Assembly: GCF_017565745.1 (NCBI RefSeq)
Contig: NZ_JAGDYM010000010.1
Location: 124,001 to 188,000, forward strand
Source: Leucobacter weissii
GTDB lineage: Bacteria; Actinomycetota; Actinomycetes; Actinomycetales; Microbacteriaceae
Direction of reading: 5' to 3'
Length of the DNA stretch: 64,000 nt
In this document: positions 44,419 to 52,235 of the stretch, piece after piece
Numbering within the stretch: position 1 is the first letter of the stretch
Layout of the letters: each line of letters begins with the position of its first letter
Notes under the pieces: model-generated
Database searches by the model: none
Seen by the model: the letters and a program-made list of their open reading frames with translations, nothing else
What the model was told of the DNA's origin: nothing
Program-made: the position numbers and the translations under genes

Positions 44419-45585
44419 TTATCGGGCGTTGGCGAGCTCGGCGGCCTGGTCGGCGCCCTCGTCCATGGTGGCGGCCTGGGTGACCAGCGGGTGGGCGGCC
44501 TCGTTCAGGATCCGGCGCCCCTCCTCGACGTTGTTGCCGTCGAGTCGCACGACGAGGGGCTTGTTCGCGGCGTCGCCGAGCTCGTCGAGCGCGCCGACGA
44601 TGCCGTTGGCGACCGCATCGCAGGCCGTGATCCCGCCGAACACGTTGACGAACACGGCCTTCACCTGCGGATCGCCGAGGATCACGTCGAGCCCGGCCGC
44701 CATCACCTCGGCCGAGGCGCCGCCGCCGATGTCGAGGAAGTTGGCTGGCTTGACGCCGCCGTGCTTCTCCCCGGCGTAGGCGACGACATCGAGGGTCGAC
44801 ATCACGAGGCCCGCGCCGTTGCCGATCACGCCCACCTCGCCGTCGAGCTTGACGTAGTTGAGATCCTGCGCCTTGGCCTTCGCCTCCAGCGGATCCTCGG
44901 CCGCCTTGTCGGCGAGCTCGTCGTGCTCGGGGTGGCGGAACTCGGCGTTCTCGTCGAGCGACACCTTGCCGTCGAGCGCGACGATGTCACCGGCGCCGGT
45001 GAGCACGAGCGGGTTGACCTCGACGAGCGTCGCGTCCTCGCCCGTGTAGACCTCGTAGAGCTTCTGGAAGACCGGCACGACCTTGGCGACCAATTCCTCG
45101 GGGAACCGGGCCGCTCGGGCGATCTCCTCGGCCTTGGCCGCGTCGATGCCGACGATGGGATCGACCTCGATCCGGGCGAGCGCCTCGGGCTTCTCGACCG
45201 CCAGCTGCTCGATCTCCATGCCGCCCTCCACGCTCGCGAGGGACAGGTAGGAGCGGTTCGCGCGATCGAGCAGCACCGAGAAGTAGAACTCCTGCGCGAT
45301 GTCCGCACCGGCCGCGACCATGACCCGCTTCACCACATGACCCTTGATATCGAGGCCGAGGATCGACTGGGCCGCCTCGTAGGCCTCGTCGGGGGTCTTT
45401 GCGACCTTGACGCCGCCGGCTTTGCCGCGTCCGCCGGTCTTCACCTGGGCTTTCACGACCACGACGCCGCCGATCTTCTCGGCGGCCGCGCGCACCTCCT
45501 CCGGCGTGTCGGCGACGATGCCGGCGAGCACCGGCACCCCGTATCGTTCGAAGAGATCTCGTGCCTGGTACTCGTACAGATCCAC
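44419..45585 (-). CDS. sucC: Succinyl-CoA synthetase beta subunit
   Basis: The protein is 388 aa of ATP-grasp type: [46 protein letters not shown], and the C-terminal [19 protein letters not shown]. It binds the nucleotide and succinate. The start is a GTG at 45585 with AAGGAA upstream. It forms an operon with sucD. A dyad TCGACGTCGA (45635-45644) lies about 50 bp upstream. Confidence 0.97.
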   Translation of the reverse strand: MDLYEYQARDLFERYGVPVLAGIVADTPEEVRAAAEKIGGVVVVKAQVKTGGRGKAGGVKVAKTPDEAYEAAQSILGLDIKGHVVKRVMVAAGADIAQEFYFSVLLDRANRSYLSLASVEGGMEIEQLAVEKPEALARIEVDPIVGIDAAKAEEIARAARFPEELVAKVVPVFQKLYEVYTGEDATLVEVNPLVLTGAGDIVALDGKVSLDENAEFRHPEHDELADKAAEDPLEAKAKAQDLNYVKLDGEVGVIGNGAGLVMSTLDVVAYAGEKHGGVKPANFLDIGGGASAEVMAAGLDVILGDPQVKAVFVNVFGGITACDAVANGIVGALDELGDAANKPLVVRLDGNNVEEGRRILNEAAHPLVTQAATMDEGADQAAELANAR

Positions 45586-45634
45586 GTGTGTTCCTTATTG
45601 GGTCGTGATGTGGTGTTCTGAGGTTGAAAATGTC

Positions 45635-45644
45635 TCGACGTCGA
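45635..45644. promoter_or_regulatory. Palindrome upstream of sucC
   Basis: TCGACGTCGA is flanked by TGAAA/TTTCA half-sites 7-15 bp away on each side, in the AT-richer stretch before sucC. A regulator site is possible. Confidence 0.3.
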
Positions 45645-45692
45645 ACTAATTTCAGCCACGGAAAGCCTAGCACCGCCAGATAGACGGCAGGA

Positions 45693-45722
45693 GCCGGGAG
45701 TGCCGCATCGTGGCACCCCGGC
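45693..45722 (-). terminator. Terminator of the PcrA-type helicase gene
   Basis: GCCGGGAGTGCC and GGCACCCCGGC pair over 11 bp with one bulged A and a 7-nt loop. It starts 10 bp past the helicase stop. Confidence 0.6.
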
Positions 45723-45731
45723 GAGGGCCGG

Positions 45732-48323
45732 TCACTCGATCTTGGTGATGGGCGAGAGCTTGATGAGCAGCTTGCGCTCGCCGACCGAGTCGAAGACCGC
45801 GTGCGCGACGCGTTTCGATCCCTCGCCGGTGACTCCCGTGACCCGTCCCTCGCCATAGTCGTCATGGCGGATCCGGTCTCCCGGTGCGAGTTCGAGATCC
45901 CCGTTGTCGCGGACGGCCGCACCGATCAGGTTGGGGAACCCGCCCCCCGAATCCTGGGCCTCCTTGGCGAGCCGCTTGCGCTCGCGCCACCGCTCGAGCG
46001 CCGACTGCATGTTTCCGCTGGCGGGCTCGCCGACCGCGGCCGCGCCGGAGCCCCTGCCGAACGAGACGGCGGAGTCGGCACCGCGACCGGCGCCCGAACG
46101 AGTCGGCCGCCCCTCGCGCGGCGCGTTCAGCGCGCGAGACCCCGAGCCGCCGGAGCCGCCCGCGCGCGCCGTGACTTCGCCCGGCGACTGCCGCCAGTCG
46201 ATCAGCTCCTCGGGGATCTCCTGCAGGAACCGCGACGGCATCGCCACGCCGATGTCGCCGTAGCTCGCTCGCGTGCTGGCGAGTGTGAGATACAGCCGCT
46301 CGCGGGCGCGGGTGATGCCGACGTACATCAGCCGCCGCTCCTCGTTCACGCCCCCGACCTCGTCGACCGACATCTGGTGGGGCAGCAGCCCCTCCTCGAC
46401 TCCGGTGATGAAGACGGCGGGGAACTCCAGCCCCTTGGCGGTGTGCAGCGTCATCAGCGAGACGGTGCCGCTGCGGTCGTCGAGGTCGTCGGCCGCCGCC
46501 ACCAGACTGACCTCGGTGAGGAACTCGAGCAGACCCGCCCCCGGGTTGCGCACGTCGAACTCGCGTGCGACGGCCACGAGCTCCTCGAGGTTCTCGGCCC
46601 GGGCCTCGTCCTGAGGATCCCGCTTGGCCCGCAGCTTCTCGATCATCTGGGTCTCGTCGAGGATCAGCTTCAGCACCTCGGCGACGGGAGCGGGGGGCTT
46701 CTCCGCGTCGGCGACCGCGCCCCCGGGTTCCAGCGCGGCTCCCCCGCCCGCCGCCATGCGCGCCGCGCGCGACAGCAGCTCCCCCAGCCCCGTGATCGAC
46801 CCGAGCACCTTGGGCCCGAAGCCGATCTCTTCGGCGCGCAGCATCGCCTCGTGGAAGGAGATGCCCCGCCCCTCCTGGAAGTTCGCGAGCTGCGCCTCGG
46901 CCATCGGTCCGATCCCGCGCTTCGGAGCGCCGAGCAGGCGCGACCAGGCGATCGGATCGTAGGGGTTCGCGAGGCTGGTCAGATAGGCCATCGCGTCCTT
47001 GATCTCGGCCCGCTCGTAGAACTTGGTGCCGCCGAGCACCCGGTACGGGACCGCCGAGCGGATCAGCAGTTCCTCGAGCGCTCGCGTCTGCGAATTCGTG
47101 CGGTAGAACACGGCGATATCGCCGTAGGCGGCGCCCGAGCGGCGCAGATCCTCGATCTCCTCGGCGACGAACCTCGCCTCGTCGTGCTGCGAGTAGCCGG
47201 TGAAGCCGACGATCCGTTCTCCCGCGCCCTCCGCCGTCCAGAGGTTCTTCTCCTGACGGTCGAAGTTGCTCGCGATCACCGCATTGGCGGCGCTCAGGAT
47301 GTTCTGGGTGGAGCGGTAGTTCTGCTCGAGCTTCACCACCTCGGCGCCGGGGAAGTCGCGTTCGAACTCCACGATGTTGCGGATGTCGGCGCCTCGGAAC
47401 GCGTAGATCGACTGGTCGCTGTCGCCCACCACCGTGAGACTCGCGGCCGGGATCCCGCCGGAGGCGTCGAGTTCGGCCGGGCGCACCGGCGGCACGAGGC
47501 GATCCGCCAGGTCCGCGTCGACCGGGCGCGTCAGTTCGCGGATGAGCGCGTACTGCGCGTGATTCGTGTCCTGGTACTCGTCGACGAGCAGGTGCCGGAA
47601 GCGGCGCTGATACACCGCCGCGACATCGGGGTGCGCGCGGAAGAGATGAACGGTCTGCCCGATCAGGTCGTCGAAGTCGAAGGCGTTGGCGCGCCGCAGC
47701 TGCTGCTCGTACTCGTGGAAGATCTCGACGAAGATCCGCTCGCGCGGGTCCGCCTCGTTCGCCGTCGCGGCGTAGCCCGCCGCGTCCTGCAGCTCGTTCT
47801 TCAGGCGCGAGATCTTGCCGCTGGTGTTGGCGGGGGTGAAACCGTAGCTGTCCGCCTCGGTCTCCCTGATGATGCGCTTGAGCAGCGCGCGCGAATCGGC
47901 GGAATCGTAGATGGTGAAGCCGGAGACGTAGCCGAAGCGCTCGGACTCGCGGCGGAGGATCCGCACGCAGGCGGAGTGGAAGGTGGAGATCCACATCCCC
48001 TCCGTGGCGTCCCCGAGTAGCTCCTGCACGCGCTCGCGCATCTCGGAGGCGGCCTTGTTGGTGAAGGTGATCGCGAGGATCTGGCTCGGCCAGGCCTCGC
48101 GGTTGCGGATGAGCTGCGCGATGCGGTGGGTGAGCACGCGCGTCTTGCCGGATCCGGCCCCGGCGACGATCAGCAGCGCGGGCCCGCGGGCCTCGACCGC
48201 GCGCCGCTGCTGCGGGTTGAGTCCCGCCGTCAGCGGGTCCTCAGCCGCGCCCGCATCGGATCCAGAACCGGCGCCGCCCGGCAGCGGCACCCCGGAGGGA
48301 TCGAGAAGTTCGAATTCGCTCAT
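45732..48323 (-). CDS. pcrA: ATP-dependent DNA helicase UvrD/PcrA
   Basis: The protein is 863 aa, a superfamily 1 helicase. Walker A is VAGAGSGKTRVL (Lys60), motif Ia AITFTNKAASEMRERV, motif II LLVDEYQDTNHAQ, motif III VVGDSDQSIYAFRGAD, motif IV KLEQNYRSTQNIL, and motif VI YVGITRARERLYL. The C-terminal linker (700-800) is Gly/Ser/Arg-rich, and the end is a Tudor-like PcrA domain (GDRIRHDDYGEGRVTGVTG). It unwinds DNA in nucleotide excision repair and replication-fork maintenance. Confidence 0.97.
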   Translation of the reverse strand: MSEFELLDPSGVPLPGGAGSGSDAGAAEDPLTAGLNPQQRRAVEARGPALLIVAGAGSGKTRVLTHRIAQLIRNREAWPSQILAITFTNKAASEMRERVQELLGDATEGMWISTFHSACVRILRRESERFGYVSGFTIYDSADSRALLKRIIRETEADSYGFTPANTSGKISRLKNELQDAAGYAATANEADPRERIFVEIFHEYEQQLRRANAFDFDDLIGQTVHLFRAHPDVAAVYQRRFRHLLVDEYQDTNHAQYALIRELTRPVDADLADRLVPPVRPAELDASGGIPAASLTVVGDSDQSIYAFRGADIRNIVEFERDFPGAEVVKLEQNYRSTQNILSAANAVIASNFDRQEKNLWTAEGAGERIVGFTGYSQHDEARFVAEEIEDLRRSGAAYGDIAVFYRTNSQTRALEELLIRSAVPYRVLGGTKFYERAEIKDAMAYLTSLANPYDPIAWSRLLGAPKRGIGPMAEAQLANFQEGRGISFHEAMLRAEEIGFGPKVLGSITGLGELLSRAARMAAGGGAALEPGGAVADAEKPPAPVAEVLKLILDETQMIEKLRAKRDPQDEARAENLEELVAVAREFDVRNPGAGLLEFLTEVSLVAAADDLDDRSGTVSLMTLHTAKGLEFPAVFITGVEEGLLPHQMSVDEVGGVNEERRLMYVGITRARERLYLTLASTRASYGDIGVAMPSRFLQEIPEELIDWRQSPGEVTARAGGSGGSGSRALNAPREGRPTRSGAGRGADSAVSFGRGSGAAAVGEPASGNMQSALERWRERKRLAKEAQDSGGGFPNLIGAAVRDNGDLELAPGDRIRHDDYGEGRVTGVTGEGSKRVAHAVFDSVGERKLLIKLSPITKIE

Positions 48324-48363
48324 CGTCCCACCAGTCTAGGTTCCCCCGCCGGCATCCTCGATC

Positions 48364-48391
48364 CATCCCGGGCGCATCCCGGGCGCATCCC
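48364..48391. repeat. 11-bp tandem repeat (CATCCCGGGCG)
   Basis: Two full copies and a third partial copy follow each other directly, upstream of the pcrA start. Confidence 0.7.
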
Positions 48392-48412
48392 AGACTCTTC
48401 CCCGTATCCTCC

Positions 48413-48454
48413 GCGCACCTTCCCCGATCCTTCGCGCACCTTCCCCGATCCTTC
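48413..48454. repeat. 21-bp tandem repeat, two identical copies
   Basis: The unit begins GCGCACCTTCCCCGATCC and ends TTC, at 48413-48433 and 48434-48454, without mismatch. Confidence 0.75.
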
Positions 48455-48474
48455 TGCGCCCGCGCCACCGCACC

Positions 48475-48546
48475 TCGGGCTGAGATTGCAGCTGGGGCTG
48501 AGCTTCTCAGCGGTTCCGGTCCGCCCGAGCTGCAATCTCAGCCCGA
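48475..48546. repeat. Inverted repeat with 19-bp perfect arms and nested hairpin
   Basis: The arms TCGGGCTGAGATTGCAGCT (48475-48493) and its exact complement (48528-48546) flank 34 nt that contain a smaller GCTGAG-CTT-CTCAGC hairpin. The inner stem echoes the outer arm sequence GGGCTGAG. Confidence 0.75.
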
Positions 48547-48567
48547 AGCGCGGGCGAAGTATGGGGC

Positions 48568-48661
48568 AGAGGGAGGAGAGAGGAGAGAGGAGAGAGGAGA
48601 GAGGAGAGAGGAGAGAGGAGAGAGGAGAGGAGAGGAAAGGAAAGGAAAGGAAAGGAAAGGA
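48568..48661 (+). repeat. 94-nt polypurine microsatellite
   Basis: An unbroken purine run, first of GAGAGGA heptamers (about 6 copies), then of AAAGG pentamers (about 5 copies). It ends 23 bp before the asparaginase start, so copy-number change would alter promoter or leader spacing. Such a run can form triplex DNA. Confidence 0.75.
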
Positions 48662-48684
48662 CGGGCGGTGGAAGGTAGGCGAGG

Positions 48685-49698
48685 ATGCACCAGAATGGAG
48701 GGATGGTGGATGGATCACGCCCGGCGGTGCTCGTGCTCGCGACGGGCGGCACGATCGGCATGCGGGTCGGCGAGCACGGGCTGGCGCCGGATCCCGGCTT
48801 CCCCGAGGCGCTCAAGGATCTCGTCGCGGAGATCTGCGGACCGCTGGGCGCCGATCACCGCATCAACCACCTGCATCCGCCGATCGACAGCGCCAACGCC
48901 GACGCCGACACCGCCAGGCGCATTGCGCGGACGGTCGGCGCGCGCGTGCGCACCTCGGGGCCGCGGGGCGTCGTGGTGCTCCACGGCACCGACACGCTGG
49001 CCTACACCGCGGCCCGCCTGGCCTACGAGCTCTCCGATCTCGGCACCCCCGTGGTCCTGACCGGGGCGCAGCACCCGCACGGCGCCGAGGACGGCGACGC
49101 CAGGAGCAATCTCTCCCTCGCCGTCAAGACCTCGCTGCGAGCCCGCCGGGACGCGCCCGTCTCGATCGCGTTCGGGCGGCGGCTGCTGCCCGCGGTCCGT
49201 GCCACCAAGCACCAGGCCGAGGCGATCGAGGCGTTCCGCGCCGAACGCCCGCTCGCGACCGGGGCCACCGGCGTGCCCGCGCAGCTCCGGGCACGTCGCG
49301 ATCGGCTCTCGCCCGCCCGCGTGATCTCGTTCCGCTTCGTCCCCGGGGTCGCCCCCGGGGATCTGCGCGCCATCGCCGGCGCCGGGCCCGACGGCCTCGT
49401 GCTCGAGTGCTACGGCACCGGGAACGCCCCGCTCGGGACGCCGGGCATGCGCGAGGCCCTGCGCGCCGTCGCGGCGGAGCTGCCCGTCGTCGCGATCACG
49501 CAGTGCGCCACCGGGTCGGTGGACTTCGGACGGTACGCGGTGGCCAAGGAGATGCGGGCGCTCGGCGTGATCGACGGCGGCGACATGACGCTCGAGGCCG
49601 CGCTCGGGAAGCTGGCCTTCGCCGTCGAAGCCGGCCTGTCGGGTTCGCCGCTCGGCTCGTTCATGCAGCTCAACGTGCTGGGAGAGCGTTCGACGTGA
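48685..49698 (+). CDS. Asparaginase (type I/II family)
   Basis: The protein is 337 aa. The first catalytic Thr lies in VLATGGTIGM (about residue 23) and the second catalytic block is VVLHGTDTLAYTAA. TGAQHPHGAEDGDARSNL and ECYGTGNAPLG also fit. It hydrolyses L-asparagine to aspartate and ammonia. There is no signal peptide, so it acts in the cytosol. ATGs at 48685 and 48703 are both possible; neither has an ideal ribosome site. Its last 29 bp overlap the convergent GDPD gene. Confidence 0.92.
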   Translation: MHQNGGMVDGSRPAVLVLATGGTIGMRVGEHGLAPDPGFPEALKDLVAEICGPLGADHRINHLHPPIDSANADADTARRIARTVGARVRTSGPRGVVVLHGTDTLAYTAARLAYELSDLGTPVVLTGAQHPHGAEDGDARSNLSLAVKTSLRARRDAPVSIAFGRRLLPAVRATKHQAEAIEAFRAERPLATGATGVPAQLRARRDRLSPARVISFRFVPGVAPGDLRAIAGAGPDGLVLECYGTGNAPLGTPGMREALRAVAAELPVVAITQCATGSVDFGRYAVAKEMRALGVIDGGDMTLEAALGKLAFAVEAGLSGSPLGSFMQLNVLGERST

Positions 49699-50665
49699 GC
49701 TGCACGACGAGTTCGGGGTGGTCCGCGAACACGCCGTCGACGCCGCTCCCGAGGATCCTCGACCACTCCCCGCGCCAGTTCCCCCAGACCGCGGGATCGG
49801 ATCCGCGCCGGAAGGCAGGATCCAGGAACGCGTTCTCCGGGCGCAGCGTCCAGGTGTAGGCCAGCAGGCCGCGCGCCTGCGCACGGGCTACCGTCGCCGG
49901 GTCGGCGAGGATGTCCTGTTTGGCGAGGCTCACCCCGTCCACTCGGTCCCGCAGCGCGTCGAGGCCGGCCTCGCTCCGATACCAGGCATAGGATCCCGCC
50001 CCGGCGCTCCCCCGCCCGGGGGCGTCGGCCGGGGCGCCATCGTGGTCGATCAGGAACACCAGCCGCGCGGGCAGCCCCCGATCCCGCAACCGCTCCAGCG
50101 GCTCCAGCTCGAAGCTCTCGACAATCACCCGTTCCGGACGGTCCGCCCACCCGCACTCCGACAGCTCCCGTTCGAGGAGCGCCACGAGGTCGTGCCCCTG
50201 CGCGCGCAGGAAACGGGCGTGCTTCAACTCGATCACGACCGCGGGGCGGGCGCCGAGCCGCTCGCTCTCCCGATCGATCAGCTCGAGCAGATCCCGCAGC
50301 CGCAGCACGGGCTCCGTCCCGTCGAGGGCGGCGTTCTCCGGCCGCAGCCCGGGCAGGCGCTCCCGCGCTCGCAGCGTCGCGAGTTCGGACCAGTCGAGAT
50401 CCTCGGCGAACCAGCCCGTGATCGTCCGGCCGTCCACCGTCCTGGTCGTGCGACGCTCCGCGAACCCGGGCCGCGTCGCCACGTCGGTGGTGCCCGACAG
50501 CTCGTTCTCGTGGCGCACGACGAGCACGCCGTCACGCGAGACCACGATGTCCGGCTCCACCGCCCCGGCGCCCCCTGCGAGCGCGAGCCGGTAGGCGGAG
50601 GCCGTGTGCTCGGGACGTCGCCCGGACGCGCCCCGGTGCGCGATGATCAGCGGAGGCGCCCCCAT
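49670..50665 (-). CDS. Glycerophosphodiester phosphodiesterase
   Basis: The protein is 331 aa with a GDPD TIM-barrel: IIAHRGASGRRPEHT (catalytic His10), EPDIVVSRDGVLVVRHENEL (metal ligands and second His), VIELKHARF, and a late LLAYTWTLRPENAF and GVDGVFADHPEL. It releases glycerol-3-phosphate from glycerophosphodiesters. No signal peptide is seen. The glycerol-3-phosphate could be used by GlpD encoded at 59815. It overlaps the asparaginase gene end to end by 29 bp. Confidence 0.94.
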   Translation of the reverse strand: MGAPPLIIAHRGASGRRPEHTASAYRLALAGGAGAVEPDIVVSRDGVLVVRHENELSGTTDVATRPGFAERRTTRTVDGRTITGWFAEDLDWSELATLRARERLPGLRPENAALDGTEPVLRLRDLLELIDRESERLGARPAVVIELKHARFLRAQGHDLVALLERELSECGWADRPERVIVESFELEPLERLRDRGLPARLVFLIDHDGAPADAPGRGSAGAGSYAWYRSEAGLDALRDRVDGVSLAKQDILADPATVARAQARGLLAYTWTLRPENAFLDPAFRRGSDPAVWGNWRGEWSRILGSGVDGVFADHPELVVQLTSNALPAR

Positions 50666-50786
50666 GGCACAGCAGCCTACCGTTCAGGCGTCGCCGACTC
50701 GCGCAAGAGGGCGCTTCTGGGGCTGCCCGCAGCCGCCGGACCCCGGAACACGACCCGCAGCGCGGTAACGCGCGGAGGGAAAGGAG

Positions 50787-50805
50787 GAAAAACCTGCTGT
50801 TTTTC
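50787..50805. promoter_or_regulatory. Small A/T-armed hairpin upstream of the Bax-inhibitor-like gene
   Basis: GAAAAAC-N5-GTTTTTC, 55 bp before the start codon, stands out in G+C-rich surroundings. It could be an operator or leader element. Confidence 0.3.
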
Positions 50806-50859
50806 AGGGGCGGTCGATAGCCTTGAAGCACGTACCCGTCCCGAGAGGAACTCGCACGC

Positions 50860-51696
50860 ATGAGCAACCCCGCGCTCACCAACAATCCCGCGCTGAACGG
50901 CAAGACCCTCAGCGCCGACGAACTGCGCCGAATCTACGACCAGCCCGCGGCGCAGACGCAGCGGCCCGGCATCGACGATCCCCAGGCCCCCGCCCAGGGC
51001 ACCCCGGTGCCGCCCGTGACCGGCGCCGAGCATCCCATGACCTACGAGAACACGATCTCGAAGACCGTCATGCTCTTCCTGATCGTGGTCGCCGGCGCCG
51101 CGGTCGGCTGGTGGATCCCCGCGCTCATGCTGCCCGGCGCCATCGTGGGCCTCGTGCTCGGGCTCGTCAACGCGTTCAAGAAGGAGCCGAGCGTCCCCCT
51201 CATCGTCGGCTACGCCGCGGCCATGGGCCTGTTCCTCGGCGGGATCTCGGGCGTGTACGAGGCCATCATGCCCGGCATCGTCTCCCAGGCGGTCATCGGG
51301 ACCTTCGCGGTCTTCGGCGTGACCCTGCTGCTGTTCCGCAGCGGGAAGGTGCGCACCAGCCCGAAGATGACCAAGATCTTCCTCATCGCGATGGTCGGCT
51401 ACCTCGTCTTCTCACTGCTCAACTTCGTGCTCATGCTCACGGGCGCGAGCACCGACCCGTGGGGGCTGCGCACCGGCGTCGAGGTGTTCGGGATCCCGCT
51501 CGGCCTCATCATCGGCGCACTCGCCGTGCTGCTCGCCGCCTACTCGCTCGTGATGGACTTCGAGCTGATCCAGAACGGGGTGCAGAACCGAGTGCCGGAG
51601 CGGTACGGCTGGTCGGCGGCCTTCGGCCTCATGGTCACCCTGATCTGGCTCTACCTCGAGATCCTGCGGATCCTCGCGATCCTCCGCGGCGACTGA
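50860..51696 (+). CDS. Bax inhibitor-1/YccA-family membrane protein
   Basis: The protein is 278 aa. A hydrophilic N-terminus (about 60 aa) precedes seven membrane helices. The family motif region MGLFLGGISGVYEAIMPGIV and the final ERYGWSAAFGLMVTLIWLYL are typical of the actinobacterial BI-1-like group. These proteins are linked to ion leak or protease regulation in other bacteria. The role here is unknown. Confidence 0.92.
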   Translation: MSNPALTNNPALNGKTLSADELRRIYDQPAAQTQRPGIDDPQAPAQGTPVPPVTGAEHPMTYENTISKTVMLFLIVVAGAAVGWWIPALMLPGAIVGLVLGLVNAFKKEPSVPLIVGYAAAMGLFLGGISGVYEAIMPGIVSQAVIGTFAVFGVTLLLFRSGKVRTSPKMTKIFLIAMVGYLVFSLLNFVLMLTGASTDPWGLRTGVEVFGIPLGLIIGALAVLLAAYSLVMDFELIQNGVQNRVPERYGWSAAFGLMVTLIWLYLEILRILAILRGD

Positions 51697-51730
51697 CCGA
51701 ATGGCGGGAGAACCCCGCCGTAGCCCCCGC

Positions 51731-52195
51731 TTACGGAGCCTGTTCGTCGTCGACGAGCAGGCTCCGCTCTTCCGCCGGCCGCACGCCCTGCACCGGTGTG
51801 ATCGTCACCCAGACCTCGGGATCGTCCGACTCGACGAGGAACAGGAGCGACTGGCCGGCGTCGGCGAGCAGGTTCTCCATCTCCGGACGTCCGCACGGAT
51901 CCGGCATGGCCGCGACCCGCAGCGGCGCGGCTCCGGCGTCGCCCTTCAGCACTTCGAACGTGCCGAGTTCGTAGACCTGGGCCGCGACGCCGCCGATACG
52001 CCTCTCATGGGACTCCGTGGGGACGTCTCCCACGACGACGAGCTCCGCCGCATCGTACATCTCCCGAGAGGATTCGAAGCCGACCCAGATCGCACAGTTC
52101 TGCGCGGACACGCAGGCGGAGAGACTCAGCGCCCCGAGGGCCGCTGCAGTCGCGGTCGCCGCGATGAGCGCACGGCCGAGGATCCGGGAGAGCAC
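51731..52195 (-). CDS. Predicted lipoprotein, function unknown
   Basis: The protein is 154 aa. The signal peptide has a lipobox LSAC (Cys28). The mature part has three further Cys residues and a beta-rich middle (ELVVVGDVPTESHERR, LGTFEVLKGDAGAAPLRV) as seen in small secreted actinobacterial proteins. It follows the subtilase gene by 40 bp on the same strand, so co-expression is likely. Confidence 0.72.
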   Translation of the reverse strand: MLSRILGRALIAATATAAALGALSLSACVSAQNCAIWVGFESSREMYDAAELVVVGDVPTESHERRIGGVAAQVYELGTFEVLKGDAGAAPLRVAAMPDPCGRPEMENLLADAGQSLLFLVESDDPEVWVTITPVQGVRPAEERSLLVDDEQAP

Positions 52196-52235
52196 CGCTC
52201 TGCGCCCGTCATCGCTCCCGGACGCCCGTCGCCGC

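Larger units (their letters stand above)
48324..48684. other. Repeat-dense divergent spacer between pcrA and the asparaginase gene
   Basis: Four different repeat structures lie side by side in 361 bp: an 11-bp tandem repeat, a 21-bp tandem repeat, a 19-bp long-arm hairpin and a 94-nt pure purine tract. No gene was supported, but the promoters of both flanking genes must be here. Confidence 0.6.
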
